NCBI GenBank assembly: GCA_003222065.1
Contig: QHUV01000310.1
Span: 1-8,350, forward strand
Direction of reading: 5' to 3'
DNA from: Gemmatimonadota bacterium
GTDB lineage: Bacteria; Gemmatimonadota; Gemmatimonadetes; Gemmatimonadales; Gemmatimonadaceae
DNA length: 8,350 bases
Both the position numbers and the translations under genes were made by a program. The notes under the pieces are model-generated. The model saw nothing but the letters and a program-made list of their open reading frames with translations, made no database searches and was not told the DNA's origin. Below are positions 1 to 7,308 of this stretch, piece by piece. The first letter of the stretch is position 1; the number at the start of each line of letters is the position of its first letter.

Positions 1-1
1 A

Positions 2-1135
2 CCCGGCATTGAAGTTCTCCTCACCGACTCCCTCCAACTCCTCCGCGGCAAGCGCGTCGGTCTGATCACCAACCATAGCGGCCGCGATCGGCGCGGAACG
101 AGCACGATCGATCTGCTCTTTCGCGCGCCTGGCGTACGCCTAACGGCGCTCTTCGGCCCGGAGCACGGGCTGCGCGGCGCGGCCCAGGCGGGTGAGTCCG
201 TGCAGTCCACGACGGATTCGGCAACTGGTGTTCCTATCTACTCACTGTATGGCACGACATACGCGCCGACGCCGGAAATGCTCCGCGACGTGGACGTTCT
301 CGTTTACGATATCCAGGACGTGGGCGCCCGCGTCTACACGTACGAGTGGACGATGGCGCTGTCCGCGGATGCGGCGGGAAAGCTCGGCAAGAAGTTCATC
401 GTCCTGGACCGCCCCGACCCCATTCGCGGCGATCGCGTCGACGGCAACGTGCTCGAGCCGCGCTTTCGCTCGTTCGTCGGCCAGTATCCGGTTGCCTTAC
501 GATACGGTCTCACGGCGGGTGAATTGCTGCGCTATCTGGTCGGCAGCGGCCAAGTTGCCGCCGATATCGCCGTCGTCCCGATGCGCGGCTGGCGACGCGC
601 GATGTGGTGGGACGAAACGGGAATTCCATGGGTGAACCCGTCGCCGAATCTGCGCACACTGGCGGCGACGCTGCTCTATCCGGGTACGGTGTTCTTCGAG
701 GGAACGAACGCCACCGAAGGGCGCGGGACGGACAAGCCCTTCCAGTTGATCGGCGCCGCATGGCTCGCCGACGCGGGTGCGATCGCCCGCGAGATGAACG
801 CGCTCGCATTGCCGGGCGTGCATTTCGACTCGACCTCACGCACGATCGAACCGAGCGGCGGCTTCAAGTTTGGTGGGCAGACGATTCCGATGATCGACGT
901 CTCGGTCACGGACAGAGACGCCGTCCGTCCAGTCGATGTCGGCGTGCGTTTACTGCGCGCCATTTACGCCCGCCATCGCGCCGAGTGGCAATGGCGTCCC
1001 TCGATCGATCGTCTCGCGGGCACCGACGAGCTTCGTCAGGCGGTGGAGCAAGGAACGATCGACGCCCTCCTCGCGAAGTGGGGTCGCGAGGCGAGCGACT
1101 GGCAGGCTCAAACTCGGAAGTATTGGATCTACTAG
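2..1135 (+). CDS. namZ: NamZ-type exo-beta-N-acetylmuramidase (DUF1343 family), 5' partial
   Basis: The frame is open from base 2 to the TAG at 1133-1135 (377 residues visible), so the true start lies left of the window. Family landmarks appear in order: LITNHSG near residue 21, LFGPEHGLRG near 50, DVLVYDIQDVGARVYTYEW near 100, IVLDRPDPIRGD near 135, TAGELLRY, a WVNPSPN segment, and GTVFFEGTNATEGRGTDKPF near 230. These match DUF1343/NamZ enzymes, which release terminal N-acetylmuramic acid from peptidoglycan fragments during cell-wall recycling. Probably only a few dozen N-terminal residues are missing, so any signal peptide cannot be judged. An internal GTG at 200 is not the start, because conserved sequence (LITN, PEHG) lies upstream of it. 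The gene is convergent with the TonB receptor across the heptamer array. Family assignment is strong; the exact substrate is inferred from the family. Confidence 0.93.
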   Translation, partial: PGIEVLLTDSLQLLRGKRVGLITNHSGRDRRGTSTIDLLFRAPGVRLTALFGPEHGLRGAAQAGESVQSTTDSATGVPIYSLYGTTYAPTPEMLRDVDVLVYDIQDVGARVYTYEWTMALSADAAGKLGKKFIVLDRPDPIRGDRVDGNVLEPRFRSFVGQYPVALRYGLTAGELLRYLVGSGQVAADIAVVPMRGWRRAMWWDETGIPWVNPSPNLRTLAATLLYPGTVFFEGTNATEGRGTDKPFQLIGAAWLADAGAIAREMNALALPGVHFDSTSRTIEPSGGFKFGGQTIPMIDVSVTDRDAVRPVDVGVRLLRAIYARHRAEWQWRPSIDRLAGTDELRQAVEQGTIDALLAKWGREASDWQAQTRKYWIY

Positions 1136-1250
1136 AAGGTGCTAGGTGTTAGGTGTTAGGTGTTAGGTGTTAGGTGTTAGGTGTTAGGTGTTAGGTGTTA
1201 GGTGTTAGGTGTTAGTGAATCACTCACCAGCACCTAACACCTAGCTCCTT
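1136..1250. repeat. Inverted repeat enclosing the heptamer array (intergenic stem-loop)
   Basis: Bases 1136-1155 and 1231-1250 are inverted copies matching at 19 of 20 positions; the mismatch is at 1140. The left arm holds the first heptamers of the array, and the right arm holds the reverse-complement core CACCTAACACCTAGC. A second short dyad, AGTGA-A-TCACT, is at 1214-1224 inside the loop. The structure fills the gap between the stops of namZ (1135) and the TonB receptor (1256), so it could act as a bidirectional transcription barrier. Neither side has a U-tract, so it is not a canonical intrinsic terminator. Because any heptamer copy can pair with the right arm, many alternative stems are possible. 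Confidence 0.8.
1143..1215. repeat. Heptanucleotide tandem repeat (TAGGTGT)10
   Basis: Ten perfect head-to-tail copies of TAGGTGT occupy 1143-1212, followed by a partial TAG. The copies show no divergence, which points to recent expansion by replication slippage or to active homogenisation. The array lies wholly between the stop codons of two convergent genes, so copy-number change would not disrupt a protein. There are no spacers, so this is not a CRISPR array. Confidence 0.97.
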
Positions 1251-1255
1251 CCACT

Positions 1256-3838
1256 TCACCACTCCAAGCGCATCCCTACCTGCCCCTGCCGCGCGGCAAA
1301 CGTGCTGTTCGCCACGCCGTAGCCCGGAAGGACCTGTCCGGCCGCATTCAGCTGGGTGTTCTGAATCGATGAGTAGTTCACCCAGTTGAAGAGGTTGAAC
1401 ACCTCCGCCATGAGAGAGAGCTGCGATCCGCCATAGACGCCGAGCTTTTTCGTTAGGCGTGCGTCGACTGTCTTGTACCAGTAATTGAATCCACTCGGCG
1501 GACTCTGGACCCGCTTGGCATCGACGAAGTCGTCCGTCGTCGTGTTGTCCTTGTTGGCGTCGGCGCCGAGCATGGCGACGAACGGACGCGGGCTCGCGAT
1601 CGTTCCAATCGTCGAGAGCTGGAAGCCGAAACGGAGAGGCACGATTCCCGACAAGACGACGCGGTGGCGCTCGTCTCCGGAGACCGGCTGCATCGCGAAT
1701 GAGCTGAGGTATGGGTACACGGGCGAGAGGCCGCCCGCGTCGAAGTCCGCCGATTGCCACGCCAGCGTATACGCCGCGTTCAACCGCAGGTCGCGCTGCT
1801 GATAGGTGAGCGTGCTGACGACCGCCGTCGTATGCGCTTTCCCGAAGTCGTCCCACAGCGTGATGTCGGCCACGCTATTCGTGATCGGCCGCTGGTTCGT
1901 CGTCAGGTTCAACGCGTTCGGATTCCATCGCACGTACAGATGGGACACGCGCTGGTGGATGACGTCGAGGTTCACACCTAACGATTGCGTCACCTGCTGG
2001 CCGATGCCGAGCGAGAACTGATGGCTCTCCGGCGTCTCCATCTTGTTCTTCAAGAGCTGGAATGCCGGGGTCGCCGTCGCCAACCCATTGCGAATGCGCT
2101 GTCGCAGCACCTCGGGATCGGTCGTGCCCGGGTTGTTGAAATTGTACGTCCGCCAGCTCGCGTCGCGACGTTCACCGAAGCCCGTGAAGGTCGTCACGCG
2201 GTCGTAGATAATGCCGGCTCCGCCGCGGAGGAAGGTACGATTGTCATCGAACACGTCCCATGAAAACGAGACGCGGGGCGACAAGTTGTTGAGATCGTTT
2301 TTGCGATTGCCCTGATTGAGATACGGCTGCAGCAGTGCCGAGTTGTTCAGTACAGGATAGTCCTTCGTCCAGGGTACGGTGAAGCCGTTGTCGAGCGTGT
2401 TGATCTCGGCATCGTAGCGAAGCCCGACATTCAACGTGAAGTTCGACTTGGGACTCATCACGTGGCTTCCGAGCCAATTGTCGATCGTCCACGTCGTGCG
2501 ATCGACGAGGCGCAAATGCGTCTCGTTGATCTTGAGCGGGAATCCGGATGTGCCGAGCTGCACGCTCGGATAGGTGAGCTGCGCACCATGCACCAGTTGA
2601 TCTTCGTCGTGTAGCCAGTTCACGAGCTGGAAACTCAACTCATTCATGAGGCCAGTCGTCGGCAGATACTGATGACGCAGCAGGGCGGTGTTGATGAAAT
2701 ACTTCTGAGTGATGCCGCCTTCCCGCGCGACTTTGACGCCGAAGTTCGACTCACCTGTCATGTACCGCGACGACCAGACCAAATCGAGGTTATTGCGCGA
2801 GTTGGGCGTAAATGTGAGGCGGCTCAAGGCCGTGTGATTGTGATTTGGCGCGCGATACGATCCCGCATAACGAGCAAATGTGGCGGATGTAGCCGGCGTT
2901 GTGACGTCGATGAAATTGTCGGTGTTCGAGTACTCGTAACTGGCGGCGTAGAACAGCTTATCATGAACGAACGGGCCGCGAAGGTTGAAGCCGAGCTGTT
3001 GGCGGTCGAAGCTCGGTAGCGTCGATTGAAAGGCCCCGCGGGCGATCAGGTCCTTGTTCTGTACGAACCCGAAGGCCGAGCCCTCGCGCGTGTTGGTGCC
3101 GCGCCGCGTGACGGCACTGATAGCGTAGGCGGCAGCGTGCGAGTACTCGGCGTCGTACGGATTGAGGTAGACGCGAAACTCCTCCAGCGCGTCCTGCGGC
3201 AACGGCGAGCCCGTTTGCGGAATGCCGACGAGGTTTCCGTTGAACATGCTCTTCATCTCGACACCGTCGAGATACAGGTTGATGAAGCGCAAATCGGGCA
3301 CGGCGCCGGCACTCGGGATCGAGCGTCCCTGCTGCGGCGCATACGAACGGATGCCGGGCGCCACCGCGGCCAGGTTCATGACGCTGCGCGTACTGCTCGG
3401 CAGGTTCTTGATCTCCTCCTGCAGCACCGGCGTCGAAACCGAGAGCCGTTGGACTTCGACCGATTTGACCTTCTCTTCGGCGACGCGCATAGCCTGGAGC
3501 TCGACGGCGCCGGCCTCGAGCCGGAAAGAGAGTCGCGCGCGTTGCCCGAGGACGAGCTGCACGATCTCCGCCGCCGGCTTGAAGCCGATGTAGCGCGCCG
3601 TCACCGTGTACCGTCCAGAGGAGAGCCCCAGAACGCGAAATTCGCCGTTCGTTCGCGTGAGCACGTTGCGCGTTTCATTCGTCGCCGCTTCGACTACGGA
3701 AACCTGGGCATGGTCGATTGGCTTGCCGGCATCATTGACGACGACACCTTCAAGCGTAATCGTCGTCTGCGCCAAGGCGGTCGCACCGATGAGTGACAGC
3801 GCGGCGGTCGCGAGGAGGAAAGTGAGACGGCGAGACAT
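1256..3838 (-). CDS. TonB-dependent receptor, Oar-like, with N-terminal carboxypeptidase-regulatory-like domain
   Basis: This encodes an 860-residue outer-membrane protein. Residues 1-23 are a Sec signal peptide (MSRR, then a hydrophobic core ending ALA before QTT). Residues 26-108 form a carboxypeptidase-regulatory-like beta-sandwich (GVVVNDAGKPIDHAQV; TNGEFRVLGLSSGRYTVTAR). Residues about 135-250 are plug-like (INLYLDGVEM; QDALEEFRVYLNPYDAEYSHA; SAVTRRGTN). The rest is a beta-barrel rich in alternating aromatic strands, and the chain ends in QVGMRLEW, with the terminal aromatic typical of BAM substrates. Oar-like receptors take up large substrates by TonB energy or aid protein export; the ligand cannot be read here. 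The ATG at 3838 is preferred over an in-frame GTG at 3844 because AGGGG (3844-3848) sits five bases before the ATG. No SusD-like partner is in the window. It is convergent with namZ and divergent from the glycosidase gene. Confidence 0.93.
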   Translation of the reverse strand: MSRRLTFLLATAALSLIGATALAQTTITLEGVVVNDAGKPIDHAQVSVVEAATNETRNVLTRTNGEFRVLGLSSGRYTVTARYIGFKPAAEIVQLVLGQRARLSFRLEAGAVELQAMRVAEEKVKSVEVQRLSVSTPVLQEEIKNLPSSTRSVMNLAAVAPGIRSYAPQQGRSIPSAGAVPDLRFINLYLDGVEMKSMFNGNLVGIPQTGSPLPQDALEEFRVYLNPYDAEYSHAAAYAISAVTRRGTNTREGSAFGFVQNKDLIARGAFQSTLPSFDRQQLGFNLRGPFVHDKLFYAASYEYSNTDNFIDVTTPATSATFARYAGSYRAPNHNHTALSRLTFTPNSRNNLDLVWSSRYMTGESNFGVKVAREGGITQKYFINTALLRHQYLPTTGLMNELSFQLVNWLHDEDQLVHGAQLTYPSVQLGTSGFPLKINETHLRLVDRTTWTIDNWLGSHVMSPKSNFTLNVGLRYDAEINTLDNGFTVPWTKDYPVLNNSALLQPYLNQGNRKNDLNNLSPRVSFSWDVFDDNRTFLRGGAGIIYDRVTTFTGFGERRDASWRTYNFNNPGTTDPEVLRQRIRNGLATATPAFQLLKNKMETPESHQFSLGIGQQVTQSLGVNLDVIHQRVSHLYVRWNPNALNLTTNQRPITNSVADITLWDDFGKAHTTAVVSTLTYQQRDLRLNAAYTLAWQSADFDAGGLSPVYPYLSSFAMQPVSGDERHRVVLSGIVPLRFGFQLSTIGTIASPRPFVAMLGADANKDNTTTDDFVDAKRVQSPPSGFNYWYKTVDARLTKKLGVYGGSQLSLMAEVFNLFNWVNYSSIQNTQLNAAGQVLPGYGVANSTFAARQGQVGMRLEW

Positions 3839-3910
3839 GAACACCCCTGCTGCCGAGGAAGTCGGGACACCGACGCCCCGCGCATCGTCACGTAGGGCGC
3901 CTCACGACGC

Positions 3911-3940
3911 TACCATTCGCCAAAGGACACGGGATGTCAA
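3911..3940 (-). promoter_or_regulatory. Candidate sigma70-type promoter for the TonB receptor gene
   Basis: On the minus strand a perfect TTGACA (-35) reads from 3940 to 3935. At an 18-base spacing it is followed by ATGGTA (3916-3911), a weak -10 match. It lies about 75-100 bases upstream of the chosen ATG, in the divergent intergenic region. The -35 is convincing but the -10 is poor, so this is tentative. No promoter of similar quality was found for the rightward gene. Confidence 0.3.
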
Positions 3941-3980
3941 GCTCCAACAGCCGATCGTTCCCCTAAAAACGGTGCCCGAC

Positions 3981-5234
3981 ATGCGCGAGATGAGGAAGTC
4001 GATTTGCCTCGGGCTGATCGCGGTGACAGGATGCGCCGCCTCGCCGGCGCCGCTCCACCAATCCTCGGGCTTGCCTTACGACTCCGTGGCCTCCGAGCCC
4101 GTGGCGTCAGGCGTCGTGCATCGCCGTCTCGTCGCCAATCAGGGCCCGTTCACGATCAACGTGCTCGAGGTCGAGCTACGCCGCCGCGACATCATCGTTG
4201 GCGCGATGCACGCATTCGATTCGCTGCGAGGCCGCGAACAAACGAGCGCGATGGCCGTGCGTCGCGGAGCGGCGGTCATCGCCGCCGTGAACGCGGACTT
4301 CTTCGATCTCAGGACGGGCGAAAACGAGAACAACCAGGTCATCGACGGCGACGTGCTCAAAGGAGTTCCGCTTACCGACTCGCCGTTCGATTCTCTGCAC
4401 ACCATTCACTCGCAGTTCGGAGTCACGTGCGACGGTCAGCCGGTGATCGACCGGTTCGCATTCGCCGGCGCGGTGCTCACGCCGCCCCCCGCCCGCGCCG
4501 TGCTGCCCCTGGATGCCCTGAACTTTCGCCCGCGCGGCGACGCGATGGTGCTGTACACCTCGGCTTACGGCGTCACGCCCGCCGACTCCGGCGGGCGCCT
4601 AACGGTTGAAGCCCCCTTGCAGCTCGTCGAGCGCCGCGGCGACACCTTGCAGTACCGGTCCGCCGGCGCACCGCGGGCCGGAGGCGGCACGTCGATTCAC
4701 GCGGGCGAAGCGGTACTCGCAGGGACTGGGGCGGCCGCGGAGGTCGTGCGCCGCCTTGGCGGCTCGATGACGACGACGTCGAGTCTCCGCATCGTGACCG
4801 CGTTCACCCCCCGTCGTGGCCGGCTGTGCACGCTCGTCGGTGGCTGGCCGCGGCTCGTCGTCGACGGCCAAAGCATTGCCGACAGCGTCGATCGACTCGA
4901 GGGGACGTTCTCGCGCTTTTCCACGACGCGACACCCGCGCACTGGCGTCGGTTTCTCCCGCGACAGCGCGACGCTCTATCTCATCACGGTCGATGGCCTG
5001 AGAACTTCTGAAACAACTAGAACTCGACCTGCGCGCCGAGCTCCACAACCCGATTGGGCGGAATGCCGAAAAACTCCGTCGCCGACCGGGCGTTTCGCGA
5101 CATCACGACGAACAGCCGCTTCCGCCATCGCGCCAGCCGCATCGGCCGCGGCGCCCCATCACTCGGCGCCGGCGCGCGGCGCACGCCCGGCCGAGGCGAC
5201 GGCTCCTTGCCGCGTCGCTGCCGGTCGGCGATGA
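3981..5234 (+). CDS. Phosphodiester glycosidase (NAGPA/DUF2233) domain lipoprotein, 3'-truncated, possibly a pseudogene
   Basis: The protein begins with a lipoprotein signal (MREMRKSICLGLIAVTGC; lipobox VTGC, Cys18), so it is probably membrane anchored. Residues about 50-339 follow the family of the mannose-6-phosphate uncovering enzyme (NAGPA): FTINVLEVELRRRDI, then VNADFFDLRTGENE near 103, VIDGDVLKGVP, VGGWPRLVVDGQ near 286, and TRHPRTGVGFSRDSATLYLITVDG at 316-339. The family normally continues with a helix and an NLDGGGSTT-type motif. Here homology ends at about base 4997, and the frame runs 78 more codons as Arg/Pro/Ala-rich sequence, almost all of it antisense to the end of kup, to a TGA at 5232-5234. 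The conserved C-terminal part of the fold is therefore missing, and activity is doubtful. ATG 3990 is an equally possible start; neither has a clear Shine-Dalgarno. The family call is firm; pseudogene status is inferred. Confidence 0.8.
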   Translation: MREMRKSICLGLIAVTGCAASPAPLHQSSGLPYDSVASEPVASGVVHRRLVANQGPFTINVLEVELRRRDIIVGAMHAFDSLRGREQTSAMAVRRGAAVIAAVNADFFDLRTGENENNQVIDGDVLKGVPLTDSPFDSLHTIHSQFGVTCDGQPVIDRFAFAGAVLTPPPARAVLPLDALNFRPRGDAMVLYTSAYGVTPADSGGRLTVEAPLQLVERRGDTLQYRSAGAPRAGGGTSIHAGEAVLAGTGAAAEVVRRLGGSMTTTSSLRIVTAFTPRRGRLCTLVGGWPRLVVDGQSIADSVDRLEGTFSRFSTTRHPRTGVGFSRDSATLYLITVDGLRTSETTRTRPARRAPQPDWAECRKTPSPTGRFATSRRTAASAIAPAASAAAPHHSAPARGARPAEATAPCRVAAGRR

Positions 5235-7134
5235 TGATTCGCTCTCGACCGAGATAGAATGTCGTATCCATCGCGCGCGCTCGCAGCCCCTGCGCCTTCG
5301 CAATCGACAGGACTTCCGGCACGTCCGGCGTCTCCATGAAGCCGTAGCGAGCGGTGACGCGATAGAAACCCTGCTCGAGTCGCTCCACGCTCACTCGTGT
5401 GTCGTCGTCGACCTCGGGAAATTCCTCCGTGAGGATCGACATCAAGACCACCTGCTCGTGTAGCACCTTGTTGTGCTTCAGGTGGTGCAACAACACGACC
5501 GGGACGCCCTCCGCCGACGAAGTCATGAACACCGCCGTTCCCGTTACGCGGGGCGGCTTGCGGCGCTCCACGTCGTCGAGAAAGAGGCTGAGCGGCAACG
5601 AGCCCGCGTGCATTACCTCGTTCAGCATCAAGCGCCCTTTCTTCCACGTGCTCATCAACGTGAAGACGGCGATGGCAATCGCTACCGGCACCCAGCCGCC
5701 GTGCTCGAACTTGATCGCGTTCGCGCAAAACAGGGATATGTCCACGAACAGGAACGCGGCCGTCAACGTGCCGATGTGCGCAAGCGACCAGTTCCAGCGC
5801 GACCGTGCGACGACGTAGAACAGCACCGAGGTGATGGCCATCGTACCCGTAACGGCGATGCCATAGGCCGCGCCTAACGCGGTCGAATTCCTGAACGCAA
5901 CCACCAGCAGCAGACAACCGAGCATCAGGGCGTTGTTGATCTCCGGAATGTAGATCTGCACAGACTGCGAATGCGATGTGTGGACGATCGTCACGCGCGG
6001 CGAGTAGCCGAGCTGCACGCTTTGTTGCGTGAGTGAGAACGCACCCGAGATCAGTGCTTGCGAGGCGATGACCGCGGCCATCGTCGCGATGATGAGGAGC
6101 GGCCACAGCATCGCGCTCGGCGCCAAAAGGAAGAACGGATTCGACGCGGCGGAAGGATCGCGCAGGACGAGCGCGCCCTGCCCGAAATAGTTCAGGAGCA
6201 GAGAGGGGAAGACGAGACAGAACCAGGCCAGCCGAATCGGTCGCTTGCCGAAGTGGCCCATGTCCGCGTACAACGCTTCAGCGCCCGTGACCGCGAGCAC
6301 GACCGCGCCGAGGACGAGGAACCCGGTCTTGCCGTTGACGACGAAGAACTGGATGCCGTACCACGGATTCAGCGCGAGTAAGACCCGAGGTTCGCGGGCG
6401 ATTTCTGCTCCGCCGAGCACGGCGATGCTGACGAACCAAAGCAGCATCAACGGCCCGAAGGTTCCGCCGATGCGCGCTGTACCGAATCGCTGAAATACGA
6501 ACAGCGCGAAAAGAACCACCAACGCCAACATCACGATGATCGACTCGGGCAGGTGTGGATGCACGACCTGAAGTCCCTCCACCGCGCCGAGCACGGAGAT
6601 CGCCGGAGTGATCATCCCGTCACCGTACAGCAGCGACGCGCCGAACAGGCCGCAAGCAATCAACAGCACGCGACGACGTCGGTCGGCCGAACGACGCTCT
6701 TGCTGCAGCAACAAGGCGAGCAGCGCGAGAATCCCCCCTTCACCGCGGTTGTCCGCCCGCATGATGAAGACGATGTACTTCACGCTGACGACGACGATCA
6801 ACAGCCACACGATCAGCGAGAGGACGCCGTAGACGTTCAGCTGCGACGCTTCGAGACCGTACTCGGGATCGAAGCATTGCCGCAACGCGTATAGCGGACT
6901 CGTACCGATGTCGCCGTAGACGATGCCGAGCGCGATCAGCGACAGCCCGGCGAGACGTCGCCCGCTCGGACGAGCTTCGCGAATTTGTCGACTTGGCCGC
7001 ACTGCGGCGAAGAAGCCGCTGGCACCCGGCGGCGGCTCTTTGGGCGTTGCTGGAGCAGAAGCCTCGGACGCCGTCGGTGGCGAGGCTTCGGCGGCGGCTT
7101 GAGATCCGCCCTTTCCAAGGGGTTCTGCAGTCAT
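5017..7134 (-). CDS. kup: Kup-family low-affinity potassium transporter
   Basis: This encodes a 705-residue inner-membrane protein that imports K+, probably with protons. The KUP signature IVYGDIGTSPLYALRQC is at about residues 71-87, followed by a segment ending VMRADN-like (FIMRADNRGEGGILALLALL), about twelve hydrophobic segments, and a cytoplasmic C-terminal domain with LLHHLKHNKVLHEQVV. It ends in the typical VVELGAQVEF, so the gene is complete. Compared with E. coli Kup (622 residues) it has about 55 extra N-terminal residues rich in Pro, Ala and Ser, and an Arg/Pro-rich insert near residues 600-630. The ATG at 7134 is chosen; an in-frame TTG at 7212 would place the start four bases from the U-tract of the upstream terminator. 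The stop lies 18 bases from where glycosidase homology ends, with no terminator between. It is separated from padR by that intrinsic terminator, so it is probably transcribed alone. Confidence 0.95.
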   Translation of the reverse strand: MTAEPLGKGGSQAAAEASPPTASEASAPATPKEPPPGASGFFAAVRPSRQIREARPSGRRLAGLSLIALGIVYGDIGTSPLYALRQCFDPEYGLEASQLNVYGVLSLIVWLLIVVVSVKYIVFIMRADNRGEGGILALLALLLQQERRSADRRRRVLLIACGLFGASLLYGDGMITPAISVLGAVEGLQVVHPHLPESIIVMLALVVLFALFVFQRFGTARIGGTFGPLMLLWFVSIAVLGGAEIAREPRVLLALNPWYGIQFFVVNGKTGFLVLGAVVLAVTGAEALYADMGHFGKRPIRLAWFCLVFPSLLLNYFGQGALVLRDPSAASNPFFLLAPSAMLWPLLIIATMAAVIASQALISGAFSLTQQSVQLGYSPRVTIVHTSHSQSVQIYIPEINNALMLGCLLLVVAFRNSTALGAAYGIAVTGTMAITSVLFYVVARSRWNWSLAHIGTLTAAFLFVDISLFCANAIKFEHGGWVPVAIAIAVFTLMSTWKKGRLMLNEVMHAGSLPLSLFLDDVERRKPPRVTGTAVFMTSSAEGVPVVLLHHLKHNKVLHEQVVLMSILTEEFPEVDDDTRVSVERLEQGFYRVTARYGFMETPDVPEVLSIAKAQGLRARAMDTTFYLGRERIIIADRQRRGKEPSPRPGVRRAPAPSDGAPRPMRLARWRKRLFVVMSRNARSATEFFGIPPNRVVELGAQVEF

Positions 7135-7141
7135 CGAGTTT

Positions 7142-7159
7142 GGCGGGAGCTCGCCCGCC
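7142..7159 (-). promoter_or_regulatory. Small GC hairpin in the kup leader
   Basis: GGCGGG (7142-7147) and CCCGCC (7154-7159) form a perfect 6-bp stem with a six-base loop, ending seven bases before the kup ATG at 7134. No ordinary Shine-Dalgarno lies in the remaining space, so this stem occupies the ribosome-binding region. It may damp translation, or it may be fortuitous in GC-rich DNA. Confidence 0.4.
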
Positions 7160-7200
7160 TCAGTCCCGTCGCACGCACGCTGAAGCCGTGAAAGCTCTCC

Positions 7201-7228
7201 AGGATAGTGCAACGCAAAAATGGGTCAC
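7201..7228 (-). promoter_or_regulatory. Weak candidate kup promoter overlapping the padR terminator
   Basis: Because a terminator lies at 7216-7248, kup needs a promoter between it and the ATG. On the minus strand GTGACC (7228-7223, 4/6 match to the -35 consensus) is followed after 16 bases by TATCCT (7206-7201, 4/6 match to -10). The -35 would lie in the terminator stem. This is the best pair I found, but it is weak. Confidence 0.25.
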
Positions 7229-7248
7229 GCATCGATAGCCGTGACCCA
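7216..7248 (-). terminator. Rho-independent terminator of padR
   Basis: On the minus strand TGGGTCACG and CGTGACCCA form a perfect 9-bp stem (7248-7240 with 7229-7221) around a ten-base loop, followed directly by TTTTT (7220-7216). Stem and U-tract are both on the minus strand, about 60 bases after the padR stop codon. It therefore ends the padR transcript and insulates kup. The stem is also symmetric on the plus strand, but no T-run follows it there. Confidence 0.88.
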
Positions 7249-7308
7249 GTACCCCAATCTAGTTGCGCGCTCAGGCCGGTAAAGGCGCCGCAGGCTCGCC
7301 TCGGTCGA

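Noticed and set aside
200..1135. namZ starting at the internal GTG at 200
   Set aside because: Conserved family segments (LITNHSG, GPEHGLRG) are encoded upstream in the same frame.
1143..1215. Telomere-like or CRISPR-like array
   Set aside because: The unit resembles TTAGGG but is TAGGTGT, is internal between two genes, and has no spacers.
3026..3796. Long plus-strand open frame (256 codons) inside the TonB receptor gene
   Set aside because: It is antisense to a well-supported gene, rich in Arg, Val and Asp from complementary codons, and has no recognisable domain; such shadows are common in GC-rich DNA.
3606..3980. Upstream extension of the glycosidase frame to 3606
   Set aside because: It would run antisense through the TonB receptor start and its signal peptide, and would bury the lipoprotein signal at residue 126 onward.
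5001..5016. Terminator for kup at AGAACTTCT
   Set aside because: The dyad is only four bases per arm with no U-tract.
5159..6106. 315-codon minus-strand frame within kup
   Set aside because: It is an alternate frame of kup, Arg/His/Gly-rich with no membrane or domain pattern.
7135..7212. TTG start giving a 731-residue Kup
   Set aside because: The TTG is four bases from the terminator U-tract with no Shine-Dalgarno, and the added residues match nothing in Kup.
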